From: Streptomyces sedi
GTDB lineage: Bacteria > Actinomycetota > Actinomycetes > Streptomycetales > Streptomycetaceae
Assembly (NCBI RefSeq): GCF_006335015.1
Contig: NZ_VDGT01000030.1
Location: 1-60,134, forward strand
Reading direction: 5' to 3'
DNA length: 60,134 nucleotides
Positions 15,457 through 23,298 of this stretch are shown here, in pieces. Both the position numbers and the translations under genes were made by a program. Within the stretch, counting starts at the first letter, position 1. The number at the start of each line of letters is the position of its first letter. A model generated the notes under the pieces. The model was not told where the DNA came from and did no database searches. It saw only the letters and a program-made list of their open reading frames with translations.

Positions 15457-15932
15457 CGGTAGAAGCCCTCGCGGAGGTTGATGCCGTGTTCGGTCCATGC
15501 CTTGAGGGCGGCGAGCATCCCGGTCCAGCCCTCGCAGTTGCCGAAGGCGGACCTGGCGCCGTCGGGGGTGGGGCGCCAGGAGGTCTCGGTGATGGTGACG
15601 AGGGTGCGGGCGCCGGAGTCGATGGGTTCGAACTCGAAGACGACGCGGGTGGTGCCCTTCTCGGCGGTGGCGGCTTCGGCGTCCCACTCGATGACCAGGC
15701 GCCGCGGCGGGTCGGCCTCGACGACGGTGACGGGGAACGCGCCGGGGAAGTCCGCGAAGTCCCAGGTGACTTCGGCGCCGGCTTCGAGCCGGCCGCGGGC
15801 GCCGCCGGTGGTGAAGTAGCGGGAGAGCTGGGCGGGGTCGGCGACGGCCTCGTAGACGTCGGCGCGGGGGCGGGCGATGCGCCCGGAGACGGTGAAGGAC
15901 AGCTCGGAGAGCGCTGACGCATGCGAACTCAT
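15453..15932 (-). CDS. SRPBCC (AHSA1/START-like) domain protein
   Basis: 159 residues of the helix-grip fold: FTVSGRIARPRADVYEAVADPAQLSRYFTTGGARG at the start, the TWDFADFPG and LVIEWDAE strands, and the long C-terminal helix after NCEGWTGMLAALKAW. The family binds hydrophobic ligands or assists them. Pairing of an SRPBCC gene with a divergent ArsR regulator is very common. Its ATG lies inside the palindrome at 15927-15954 and no ribosome-binding site can precede it on a short transcript, so it is probably leaderless. Confidence 0.88.
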   Translation of the reverse strand: MSSHASALSELSFTVSGRIARPRADVYEAVADPAQLSRYFTTGGARGRLEAGAEVTWDFADFPGAFPVTVVEADPPRRLVIEWDAEAATAEKGTTRVVFEFEPIDSGARTLVTITETSWRPTPDGARSAFGNCEGWTGMLAALKAWTEHGINLREGFYR

Positions 15933-15954
15933 GTTGTATTTTTACAACATGAGT
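15927..15954. promoter_or_regulatory. 28-bp inverted repeat containing both divergent start codons
   Basis: Perfect 12-bp arms, ACTCATGTTGTA and TACAACATGAGT, flank a TTTT centre. The ATG of the ArsR gene (15949-15951) and the ATG of the SRPBCC gene (complement of 15930-15932) lie in opposite arms. The repeat is almost certainly the ArsR operator. Both transcripts would have to start at or inside it, or read through it. Confidence 0.85.
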
Positions 15955-16281
15955 GGTTCGGTCGACAAGGACGCCGAGGACGATCGCGTGTTCAAGGCCC
16001 TGGCCTCGCCGGCGCGGCGGCGGATGCTGGACGTGCTCAGGGCGGCCCCGCGCACCACGGGTGAGCTGTGCGCGGCGCTGCCCGAGCTGGATCGCACCAC
16101 CGTGTTGCAGCATCTGCGGGTGCTGGAGCGGGCGGAGCTGGTGGCGGGGCGGCGGGTCGGGCGCGAGCGGCATCTGTCGCTGTCGCCGTTGCCGATCAAG
16201 CGGGTCCACGACCGGTGGATCGCCGGCTACATGACGGCGGCCGTCGCGCTGCTCGCGGACCTGGAGCGGCCTCAGCGGTGA
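15949..16281 (+). CDS. ArsR-family winged-helix regulator
   Basis: 110 residues. DDRVFKALASPARRRMLDVLRAAPRTTGELCAALPELDRTTVLQHLRVLERAELVAGRR is a full ArsR winged helix. The metal-binding ELCVCDL motif is absent (only one Cys, in ELCAAL), so metal sensing is unlikely. It is divergent from the SRPBCC gene across the palindrome at 15927-15954, which also contains its own ATG, giving tight autoregulation. No Shine-Dalgarno sequence is present, consistent with leaderless translation. Its last 10 bases overlap the end of the convergent mini-protein gene. Confidence 0.9.
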   Translation: MSGSVDKDAEDDRVFKALASPARRRMLDVLRAAPRTTGELCAALPELDRTTVLQHLRVLERAELVAGRRVGRERHLSLSPLPIKRVHDRWIAGYMTAAVALLADLERPQR

Positions 16282-16451
16282 CGGTCGCCTGAGCCCTGGC
16301 CGGTACTGATCCAGTAGCTGCTGGCGGCCCGGTCGGGGCGGCGGCGCAGCGGGTCGCGCAGCAGGCGGGTGACCAGGCCGGCGGGGACGACGACCAGCGC
16401 GTACAGCACGGGCAGCAGCAGTCCTGCCGCGGCGCGGCGGAGGGTGGGCAT
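16272..16451 (-). CDS. SxtJ-like mini membrane protein
   Basis: 59 residues: a short basic start, one hydrophobic helix (LLLPVLYALVVVPAGLVTRLL) and a tail RDPLRRRPDRAASSYWIS. The tail resembles the end of SxtJ-family membrane proteins (a DPL-R-D-SYW pattern), which are often encoded beside NodU/TobZ carbamoyltransferases. Here only about the last half of that family remains. The position, 47 bases after the carbamoyltransferase and on the same strand, supports the link. The ATG at 16451 is preceded by GAGG-like sequence. It could anchor the carbamoyltransferase at the membrane; this is inference. Confidence 0.6.
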   Translation of the reverse strand: MPTLRRAAAGLLLPVLYALVVVPAGLVTRLLRDPLRRRPDRAASSYWISTGQGSGDRHR

Positions 16452-16498
16452 CGGCGGTTCCTCTTCTTCCTCGGGACGGGCGGTGGCCGGCACTTCGC

Positions 16499-18328
16499 TC
16501 AGTCGAGCGGGATCTCCTCGCGCCAGTCGCCGCTCTCGGTCCACTCGGGCTGGTCGGCCTTGTGCAGCAGGAAGCCGCCGAGGGCGAGGGAGTCGATGCG
16601 GGTGCGCATGAAGCAGCGGTAGGCGTCCTCGGGCGTGGCGACGATGGGCTCGCCGCGCACGTTGAACGAGGTGTTGACCAGCACCGGGCAGCCGGTCAGC
16701 GCCTTGAAGTCGGCGAGCAGGCGGTGCAGCACCGGGTGGTCGGCGCGGTCGACGGTCTGGACACGCGCCGAGTGGTCGACATGGGTGACGGCCGGGATGG
16801 TCGAACGGGTGGCGCGCAGCCGGTCCAGGCCCCGCGCGTCCTGTTCGCCGGGGGCGGTGCGCCGCTGGGCCTCGGTGAGGCGGGCGACCAGCAGCATGTA
16901 GGGGCTGGGCTGGCCGAGCCGGAAGTACTCCTCGGCGTCCTCGGCGAGAACGATCGGCGCGAACGGGCGGAACGACTCGCGGAACTTGATCTTCTGGTTC
17001 ATCACCGACTGCATCGCCGGGTCGCGCGGGTCGCCGAGGATGGAGCGGCAGCCCAGGGCGCGGGGGCCGAACTCCATGCGGTCCTGGAACCAGCCGACGA
17101 CCCGGCCCTCGGCGAGTTCGGCGGCGACCTTGCGGGAGAGTTCCTCGGGGGCCAGCCGGGTGTGGGGCAGGTCGTGGTCGTCCAGGTAGCGCTGGATCGC
17201 GTCGTCGTCGAACGCCGGGCCGAGCCGGGCGCCGCGCATCGCGTCGCGGCCCCGGGCGGGGTGGGTGCGACCGGCGGCGGCCGGGGCGGCCAGCAGGGCC
17301 GCGCCGAGGGCGCCGCCCGCGTCGCCGGCCGCGGGCTGGACCCACACCTCGTCGAAGACGCCCTCCTCGACGATGCGGCCGTTGGCCACGCAGTTGAGCG
17401 CGACGCCGCCGGCCAGGCAGAGCCGGGACTCGCCGGTGCGCTCGCGCGCGGTGCGCGCCAGCCGCAGCATGATCTCCTCGGTGACCAGCTGCACGGAGGC
17501 CGCGAGGTCGAACTCCCGCTCGGTCAGGGGCGCCTCGGGTTCGCGGCGCGGGCCGTCGAAGAGTTCCTCGAAGGCGCGCCCCGTCATCACCCGACCCAGC
17601 AGGAACGCGAAGTAGCGGGTGTCGAGCCGGAAGGAGCCGTCCGGCTTGACGTCGACCAGCCGCTCGCGGATCAGGGACGCGTAGCGGGGCGTGCCGTAGG
17701 GCGCCAGGCCCATCAGCTTGTACTCGCCGGAGTCGACCTTGAAGCCGCAGAAGTAGGTGAACGCGGAGTACAGCAGCCCCAGGGAGTGCGGGAAGCGCAG
17801 CTCGGCGAGCGGTTCGACCCGGTCCTCGCGCCCGTGCCACAGCGAGGTGGTGGCCCACTCCCCCACCCCGTCGACGCACAGGACGGCGGCGGACTCGTAG
17901 GGGCTGGGGAGGAAGGCGGAGGCCGCGTGGGACTCGTGGTGCTGGTAGCAGACCACCGGTGGCACGGCGCCGAGGTCGAGGGCGCGCAGCCGGTCGGCGA
18001 CGGTCTCGGCGGCGCGCCGCTTCCACGCCAGCCACTCGGGCAGCACCCGGCGGAAGGTCCGGTAGCCCCGGGGCGCGGTGCCGATCTGGGTCCACAGCAC
18101 GCGGTGGAACTTGCGGCGCGGGTCCTCGTAGTAGGCGACGTGGTCCAGGTCGTCGAGCTTGGTGCCGGCCTCGGTGAGGCAGTAGGCGGCGGCCAGCGCG
18201 GGGAACGCGGGGTCGTGCCGGCGCCGGCTGAACCGTTCCTCCTGGGCGGCGGCCACGATCGTGCCGTCGTCGACGAGGGCGGCGGCGCTGTCGTGGTAGA
18301 ACGCGGAGATGCCGAGGGCGCTGGTCAT
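16499..18328 (-). CDS. NodU/CmcH/TobZ-family carbamoyltransferase
   Basis: 609 residues, the full two-domain size. The N-terminal YrdC-like/kinase-fold part starts GISAFYHDSAAALVDDGTIV, has the EERFSRRRHD loop and the metal/adenylate HHESHAASAF motif, and LCLAGGVALNCVANGRI for nucleotide binding. The C-terminal domain holds GWFQDRMEFGPRALGCRSIL and FNVRGEPIVATPEDA. These enzymes move a carbamoyl group from carbamoyl phosphate, through carbamoyl-AMP, to a hydroxyl on a natural product. The start is only 4 bases after the upstream metalloenzyme stop, so the two are coupled. The acceptor is unknown. Confidence 0.93.
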   Translation of the reverse strand: MTSALGISAFYHDSAAALVDDGTIVAAAQEERFSRRRHDPAFPALAAAYCLTEAGTKLDDLDHVAYYEDPRRKFHRVLWTQIGTAPRGYRTFRRVLPEWLAWKRRAAETVADRLRALDLGAVPPVVCYQHHESHAASAFLPSPYESAAVLCVDGVGEWATTSLWHGREDRVEPLAELRFPHSLGLLYSAFTYFCGFKVDSGEYKLMGLAPYGTPRYASLIRERLVDVKPDGSFRLDTRYFAFLLGRVMTGRAFEELFDGPRREPEAPLTEREFDLAASVQLVTEEIMLRLARTARERTGESRLCLAGGVALNCVANGRIVEEGVFDEVWVQPAAGDAGGALGAALLAAPAAAGRTHPARGRDAMRGARLGPAFDDDAIQRYLDDHDLPHTRLAPEELSRKVAAELAEGRVVGWFQDRMEFGPRALGCRSILGDPRDPAMQSVMNQKIKFRESFRPFAPIVLAEDAEEYFRLGQPSPYMLLVARLTEAQRRTAPGEQDARGLDRLRATRSTIPAVTHVDHSARVQTVDRADHPVLHRLLADFKALTGCPVLVNTSFNVRGEPIVATPEDAYRCFMRTRIDSLALGGFLLHKADQPEWTESGDWREEIPLD

Positions 18329-18332
18329 GGGG

Positions 18333-20564
18333 TCACCTGTTCTCCCGGGTGGTTCCCGGGGTGCCGGGGGCATCGCGGTGGGCGCGGCCGGAACGGGAGC
18401 GCAGCGCGGCGTAGAGGCGGGCGGCGGTGGTCGTGGGCGGGTTGAGGGAGCGGTAGCCGACGCGGACGCGTTCCCAGACGGCCTGTTCCTGGTGGGGTCC
18501 GACGAGGCGCGGAAGGTCGGCGAGATAGCTGTCGATGGCGTCGACGGCCCAGGCGGAGTGGCCGGTGGCGACGTTGTCGATGGTGTTGTGCAGGTCGACG
18601 AACTGGGTGCTGTAGCCGTGGTGGCGCAGGGCGAGGGAGGCGCTGCGGTAGCCGCCGCCGACGCCGGAGAGTTCCATCGCGAGGTTGAGGCCGAGGATCT
18701 CGGGCTGGAAGGTGCGGGGGAAGCGGCTGATGCTCAGCCAGTAGACGGGGGTGGCGAACGAGGCGTCGCGGAAGCCGGGCCAGGTGCTGAACTCGGGGGC
18801 GTCGGTGGCGGGGAGCGTGACGCCCATCTCGGCGAGCAGGGCCCGGTAGATGCGGGGGTGGTTCCACTCGCTCTCGCCGTTGCCGAGTTCGTCCCAGTAG
18901 GTGCGGAAGAGGAAGTGGCCCGAGGCGGCGGAGGCGTGGTGGTGGTCGGTGAAGCCCTGGAGCCAGCCGCCGTCGATCATGATGAGGGGGGCGAGTTGCA
19001 GGGTGGAGTCGACGAGTTCCTCGCGGGTGGGCAACGGCGGTGCGGCGGCGTCGTGTTGTTCGGCGTGCTGGTCGTGGGCGGCGGCCAGCCAGTCGCGCAG
19101 CCCGGTCTCGCGGTCCCAGCGGGCGGGGAGTTGGCCCGGGGCGTGGCGCAGCCGGTAGCGGGCGCGGGTCAGCCAGCGGGTGGTGTAGTCGTGCGCGAAG
19201 CGGCGCAGGGCCGGGGAGGTGTGCCGGTGGAGCAGCGCGTGGTAGGCGGCGCGGGGTGAACGGTGGTCGAACGCGGCGGGGTCGTCGGGGTCGGCGGCAT
19301 CGGCCGTCGCGGGCTCGGGGTCCGGGGCGGGGGCGGCGGGGAGGTTCCAACGGTGGCGGGCTTCGGCGAGGGCGCGGTCGGCGGCGCGCGTGCCGCCGGG
19401 GGTGAGCGTCCCGCGCAGCTCGTCGCGTGCGGGGAGGCGGGCGATCCAGCGGCGGAGGGTGGCGGTCTCGTCGTCGGTGAAGACGCGGAACATGGGGCCG
19501 CGCGCGTCGATGAGGCCCCGGACCAGGGGGCTGGCCTCGGGGCGGCCCGGGCGGACCAGGGGGCTGCGGGCGAGGGCGTCGAGGAAGGGGCCGGGACCGT
19601 CGTCGAGGTGCTGGAACCAGTCGGCGAGGGGGCGTCCCGCGAGTTCGTAGCCGGAGTGGTAGACGGCCGCCGGGCGGGCGCGGGTGTGGATGAGGCGCCA
19701 GACGCCGTAGTCGGGATGCTGGGTGAGGGTGGTCTCGGCGAGGAGGTCGTCGCTGAAGCGGGTCAGCTCGCGCAGGGCCCAGGCGTGGCCGTGGTGCAGC
19801 CGGCGGGCGGCGCCGGGCGCGGTGTCGGGGTGGGGTTCGGCGAGGAGGGCGCGGGTGGCGGCGGTCGAGAGGGCGAGGCCGGTGGCGGGGTCGCCGGCGC
19901 GGGCGGCGCCGGGGTCCAGGGCGCGGGCGGCGGGCGCGTCGAGTTCGTTGCCGGTGAGCGCGGCGAGGGCCGGGAGGAGGCCGGCGGCGCGCAGGCACAG
20001 GTCGGCGCCGAGGATCTCGGGCCGGAACCGGTCGGGCAGCCGGCTCATGGCCAGCAGGGTGCCGGGGAGGCGGAAGCTGGTGGTGAGGAGGTGTTCGCTG
20101 GCGGCCAGCCGCATCCCCGGGGCGGTGGGCTCCAGTTGGTGGCGGGCGAGCAGGGCGCGGTAGTCGGCGCCGCGGTGGGCGTCGGGGAGGCCGACGCCCA
20201 GGTCGGAGGCGTAGAGCGCGAGGGCGGCGAGCGCGGGTTCGGTCTCGGCGTTGCCCGCGCTGGTGAGCCACTGGAGCCAGGCGCCGGTACTCAGCGCGAG
20301 GGGGGCGGTGTTGAGCAGCACGCAGCGCGCGGCGGGTGCGCGGTGCTCGCCGGTGAGGGGGTCGAGGACGGCGTGGAAGCGCCGGGTGGTCTCGGTGCTC
20401 CAGTCGCGGGCGGCGGCGACGAGGGCGTCGGGGTCCGGGGTGGGCTCGTCGTCGGGGGGCGGGGCGCCGAGGGCGGCGCGCAGCCGCTCGGGGGCGCGGG
20501 GGTCCAGGGGGAGCGGGCCCTCGGGGTCGAGCGCGCGGAGGTAGAGCGCGCGGTGGTCGGGCAT
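18333..20564 (-). CDS. Iron-containing redox enzyme family protein with a duplicated haem-oxygenase-like domain
   Basis: 743 residues from the ATG at 20564, which has GGAGG just upstream. Two related haem-oxygenase-like diiron (HDO) regions are visible. The C-terminal one (about 515-690) has YWDELGNGESEWNH (Glu559, Glu566, His569), FQPEILGLNLAMELSG (Glu631) and VDLHNTIDN (His659, Asp663), plausible iron ligands. The N-terminal one (about 90-205) keeps the scaffold (ALSTGAWLQWLTSAG, PDRFRPEILGADLC) but lacks most ligand residues. HDO enzymes oxidise amino or fatty acids by dioxygen chemistry. It is usually a single domain of 250-350 residues. Neighbours suggest a tailoring role in a small-molecule pathway. 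Confidence 0.8.
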   Translation of the reverse strand: MPDHRALYLRALDPEGPLPLDPRAPERLRAALGAPPPDDEPTPDPDALVAAARDWSTETTRRFHAVLDPLTGEHRAPAARCVLLNTAPLALSTGAWLQWLTSAGNAETEPALAALALYASDLGVGLPDAHRGADYRALLARHQLEPTAPGMRLAASEHLLTTSFRLPGTLLAMSRLPDRFRPEILGADLCLRAAGLLPALAALTGNELDAPAARALDPGAARAGDPATGLALSTAATRALLAEPHPDTAPGAARRLHHGHAWALRELTRFSDDLLAETTLTQHPDYGVWRLIHTRARPAAVYHSGYELAGRPLADWFQHLDDGPGPFLDALARSPLVRPGRPEASPLVRGLIDARGPMFRVFTDDETATLRRWIARLPARDELRGTLTPGGTRAADRALAEARHRWNLPAAPAPDPEPATADAADPDDPAAFDHRSPRAAYHALLHRHTSPALRRFAHDYTTRWLTRARYRLRHAPGQLPARWDRETGLRDWLAAAHDQHAEQHDAAAPPLPTREELVDSTLQLAPLIMIDGGWLQGFTDHHHASAASGHFLFRTYWDELGNGESEWNHPRIYRALLAEMGVTLPATDAPEFSTWPGFRDASFATPVYWLSISRFPRTFQPEILGLNLAMELSGVGGGYRSASLALRHHGYSTQFVDLHNTIDNVATGHSAWAVDAIDSYLADLPRLVGPHQEQAVWERVRVGYRSLNPPTTTAARLYAALRSRSGRAHRDAPGTPGTTRENR

Positions 20565-20584
20565 GGCGGCCTCCGCCCCGGGGG

Positions 20585-20671
20585 TCAGTTCATCGGGTAG
20601 ATGGTGTTGTCGCCTCGTCGCTGCTTCCGTTGGCGGCGGCGTCGGAGGAACGCGGCGATCCTGCGGAACAT
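20585..20671 (-). CDS. 28-residue basic micropeptide, unknown
   Basis: A very short reading frame between the SGNH hydrolase and the metalloenzyme. It starts ATG at 20671 behind a very good ribosome-binding site (GAAGGAG, 6 bases upstream) and ends TGA at 20585. The product begins MFRRIAAFLRRRRQRK and ends NTIYPMN: an amphipathic or hydrophobic start, a run of eleven or so basic residues, and a neutral tail. It could be an adaptor or anchor peptide, a leader-type substrate for the HDO enzyme, or a non-functional remnant of the short proteins usually found in these carbamoyltransferase operons. Confidence 0.6.
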   Translation of the reverse strand: MFRRIAAFLRRRRQRKQRRGDNTIYPMN

Positions 20672-20750
20672 CGGGGGGCTCCTTCTTCGTCGGTGCGGGG
20701 GCTGCGGGGTCCTGGCGGTCGTGGCGGCGGGTCATGGTGTGCGCGGCCGG

Positions 20751-21803
20751 TCAGGGGCGGGGCGCGGGCCGGGGGTCGGCGAGGCCCAGGCGGGTGCGGA
20801 GCAGTTCGGCCGTGGTGCGGTTGCCCTGGTCGGTGAGGTGGACCAGGTCGAGGAAGAGCCACTGGTCGGCGGCGGGGCCGGTGCCGAGTTCGGGGTTGAG
20901 GTCGAGGAAGGGCAGGCCGCGTTCCTCGCAGGCGGCGCGCAGGCCGCGCGCGTAGCTCTCGTGGGTTTCGGGGTCGAGCACCAGGGAGAACAGGCCGTCC
21001 CACAGCCGGCCGCGCTCCTCGATGAGTTGGCGTTCCTCGTCGGTGTAGGGCTTGCGGGTCCATGTGGAGACGGGTTGGAGCGCGAAGTGGACGCGGGCGC
21101 CGGTGGGGGCGGCGAGTTCGGTGAGCCGGTCGAGGTCGCGGGCGACGGTGCGCACGGCGAGGTCGACGCGTTCGGCGGGGGCGAGGATCTCCGGTTCGGT
21201 GTCGGCGGTGTCGTCGCCGCGTCCCAGGATGCGCTGGGTGGCTTCGGTGAACCGGGCGAGCAGGGGCCGCGGTTCGGACGGTTCGGGCAGGCCGAGGCGC
21301 CGGGCGAACGCGCCGGAGAAGAAGAACTGCCCGTAGTCGCGGTCGGCGCCGGGGAGGCCCGCCAGGACGAGGGTGTTGAGGCCGGAGAGGACGACGATGT
21401 CGCGGACGGCGGGGAGTTGGTGGCGGTGCAGGAGGAAGAGGACGGCTTCCTGCGTGGAGTTGAAGCCGTTGCAGGCGAGGTTGAGCCAGGGCACGGCGTC
21501 GGGGCCGGTGGCCAGGTGGGAGGGGATGGTCTCCTCGTCGGTACTGGCGCCGAAGCCGAACGCCGGGGAGCCGCCGAGCAGGACGCTGACCTCGCCGTCG
21601 GGCAGGTCGCCCATCAGCGAGCAGGGGCCGGCCGGGCCGTGGCTGACGCGGAAGCCGCCGGGGTCGGTGTTGACGACCGGTGAGGTGTAGTCGCCGTTGG
21701 CGAAGAACATGAGATAGGGAAGCCAGCGAATTCCGTCGCCGCCGCCCGCCATGAGCTTTTCGTATTCCTTGCCGCGTTCGGCGACCTTTCCGAGGTCCTG
21801 CAT
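20751..21803 (-). CDS. SGNH/GDSL-type hydrolase
   Basis: 350 residues. Block I reads VSVLLGGSPAFGFGASTDEETIPS, where the usual GDS is GGS; block II-III features are in NLACNGFNSTQEAVLFLLH; block V is LDLVHLTDQGNRTTAEL with the Asp-x-x-His pair. A C-terminal DLNPELGT precedes it. I chose the ATG at 21803 because AGGGGG lies 7 bases upstream; an upstream ATG at 21824 would add seven residues and falls in a hairpin. SGNH proteins with this look sit beside carbamoyltransferases and SxtJ-like proteins in many genomes. It is the first gene of the operon. Confidence 0.82.
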   Translation of the reverse strand: MQDLGKVAERGKEYEKLMAGGGDGIRWLPYLMFFANGDYTSPVVNTDPGGFRVSHGPAGPCSLMGDLPDGEVSVLLGGSPAFGFGASTDEETIPSHLATGPDAVPWLNLACNGFNSTQEAVLFLLHRHQLPAVRDIVVLSGLNTLVLAGLPGADRDYGQFFFSGAFARRLGLPEPSEPRPLLARFTEATQRILGRGDDTADTEPEILAPAERVDLAVRTVARDLDRLTELAAPTGARVHFALQPVSTWTRKPYTDEERQLIEERGRLWDGLFSLVLDPETHESYARGLRAACEERGLPFLDLNPELGTGPAADQWLFLDLVHLTDQGNRTTAELLRTRLGLADPRPAPRP

Positions 21804-21820
21804 CGCTTTCCCCCTGTTTT

Positions 21821-21842
21821 CCACCCGCGTGTGCGCGGGTGG
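21821..21842. promoter_or_regulatory. Inverted repeat in the leader of the SGNH/HDO/carbamoyltransferase operon
   Basis: CCACCCGCG-TGTG-CGCGGGTGG, 9-bp perfect arms with a 4-base centre, ends 18 bases before the chosen ATG at 21803. It could be a repressor site or an RNA hairpin just upstream of the ribosome-binding site. Confidence 0.55.
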
Positions 21843-22245
21843 GAGTTGCGTCGGCGGCGGCCACGGGAACGCGGGCGCTTGGCGTGCCGATCTCCCGCCG
21901 GTTCTGGTGCACCCGTATTCCGCTCGTTCTCAGGGCGGGGCGGGAAGAGACATGCGGGGAACCGTAGCAGTGGCCCCGGGGGGTGACAACGCGTCTTCTT
22001 CCGATTTCCCGTTTCCAGGGGGACCCCCTTTTCGCGGCGCGAAATCGTTCTCCGGAAAGGGGGCGGAGGGAAATATTCCGCGACGTCTCGGCGGGCCGGT
22101 AGGGGTTGTCACGGATTCCGGTGCGTGCTATTCGAGCGGCGCGGTGGCCCGAGGGGCGGCGCGGGCCCAACGGACGTGTGGGGCACGGGGGTTGTCCGGG
22201 CGGGGTGCCCGGGTGCCGCCGGTGGGGGCGTGCCAGGATTCCGTC
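21843..22245. other. Intergenic region between divergent genes
   Basis: About 400 bases without a supportable gene, and visibly less GC-rich than its surroundings between 21960 and 22120. It holds an odd-centred palindrome, TTTCGCG-G-CGCGAAA (22030-22044), and runs such as GGGGGACCCCCTTTT. It must carry the promoters of the minus-strand biosynthetic operon and of the plus-strand gene at 22246. No confident -10/-35 pair was found. Confidence 0.5.
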
Positions 22246-22674
22246 ATGACACGACCCGATCGCCTGCGCGACATGGCACAGAAGGACGAGGACCCGGCCG
22301 CCGTGATCTGGGAGCGCGCCGCGGCGCGCGGAAACGAGGCGGCGGAACGCGGGGAGCGGGAGTTGGCCGCCGTGTTGGCCGTCCACCACCTGGTGTGCGA
22401 CGGCGGGGTCGGGCACGCCGTCGCGGTGCTCCGTCAGGGCCAGTTGTCGGCCGCCGCGGAAGGCGCCGCCTATTTCGGGCTGACGCGGCTGGCGGCGAGT
22501 TTCGACGGAATGGCGCTGGCGTGCGCGTCCGAGGAGGTGTACGACTTCGCCCGCAGCGGGCCGCTGCTCGACCGGTTGGAGGAGGAGTACGACGCGCGGA
22601 CCGAGGGGGGGCGGATCCTGTGGGCGCTGCGCCGGAAGTTCCGTGCGTCGCCGGAGGATTTTCCCCCGGGGTGA
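22246..22674 (+). CDS. Hypothetical protein, DUF4375/DMP19-like
   Basis: 142 residues, acidic and helical. The segment GERELAAVLAVHHLVCDGGVGHAVAVLRQGQLSAAAEGAAYFGL resembles the core of DMP19/DUF4375 proteins (a helix followed by a GG turn and a second amphipathic helix). That family includes DNA-mimic proteins, but the resemblance is by eye. It is isolated: divergent from the SGNH operon and convergent with the gene at 22690. Confidence 0.5.
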   Translation: MTRPDRLRDMAQKDEDPAAVIWERAAARGNEAAERGERELAAVLAVHHLVCDGGVGHAVAVLRQGQLSAAAEGAAYFGLTRLAASFDGMALACASEEVYDFARSGPLLDRLEEEYDARTEGGRILWALRRKFRASPEDFPPG

Positions 22675-22689
22675 TCGGGGTGAGGGCTC

Positions 22690-23085
22690 TCAGCGGGGCG
22701 GGGTGGACCAGACGGAGAGGGTCTCGGTGGCGGGGTGCGGGGCGACGTGCAGCCCGGCGGCGGTGAGGACCTCGCTCAGGGTGGCCTCCATGCCGTCGTC
22801 GACGGCGAACATCAGCCGGGCGGTCGGCCCCGCGCCGCCCTCCTGGTCGACGGTGTCGTAGAGGGCGGGCGGCGCGTGCCAGGACAGGGCGACGTGGTCG
22901 GCGGGCTCGGGGGCGTTCATCGGCCGGCCGTCGCCGCGGGTGAGGAAGACCCCGACGTCGTCGTTCTCGTGCGCCAGCGGCAGCCCGACGTGGCGGAGGA
23001 CATCGCTGACCCGCTCCACGAGGTCCGCGGGCAGCCGCTGGTCCTCGGGAGTCCACACGGGGTCGCCCTGGGGTGTTGTCTGCAT
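22690..23085 (-). CDS. Hypothetical protein
   Basis: 131 residues, acidic, with no cysteine and no membrane span. It starts MQTTPQGDPVWTPEDQ and contains LVERVSDVLRHVGLPLAHENDDVG and a TARLMFAVDDGMEATLSEVL segment. The ATG at 23094 (three residues longer) is an alternative; longer frames to 23235 are low-complexity and unlikely. I do not recognise the family. It is convergent with the gene at 22246. Confidence 0.6.
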   Translation of the reverse strand: MQTTPQGDPVWTPEDQRLPADLVERVSDVLRHVGLPLAHENDDVGVFLTRGDGRPMNAPEPADHVALSWHAPPALYDTVDQEGGAGPTARLMFAVDDGMEATLSEVLTAAGLHVAPHPATETLSVWSTPPR

Positions 23086-23159
23086 GGGTCTCATCCTGAC
23101 GCAACGGGCGCACGGCGCGCAGGAGTTTGCGGTGGCGGGGCGGGCGGCGCGGGCCGGGC

Positions 23160-23177
23160 GGGCGCCGGGTGGCGCCC
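23160..23177 (-). terminator. Hairpin downstream of the kinase-like gene
   Basis: GGGCGCC-GGGT-GGCGCCC, a perfect 7-bp stem with a 4-base loop, about 120 bases beyond the stop codon of the minus-strand kinase-like gene. Plausible as a terminator, but no U-tract. Confidence 0.4.
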
Positions 23178-23298
23178 GGCGCCGCTGGTCAGGGCGGGGC
23201 GCGGCGGCGGTCGGCGGGGGCGGGTTCGGGGCCACCGGACGGAGTAGGTGTGCTCCGGCGGGTGTTGACGGCGGCCCACGGGCCGCGAGCCGGCCCGT

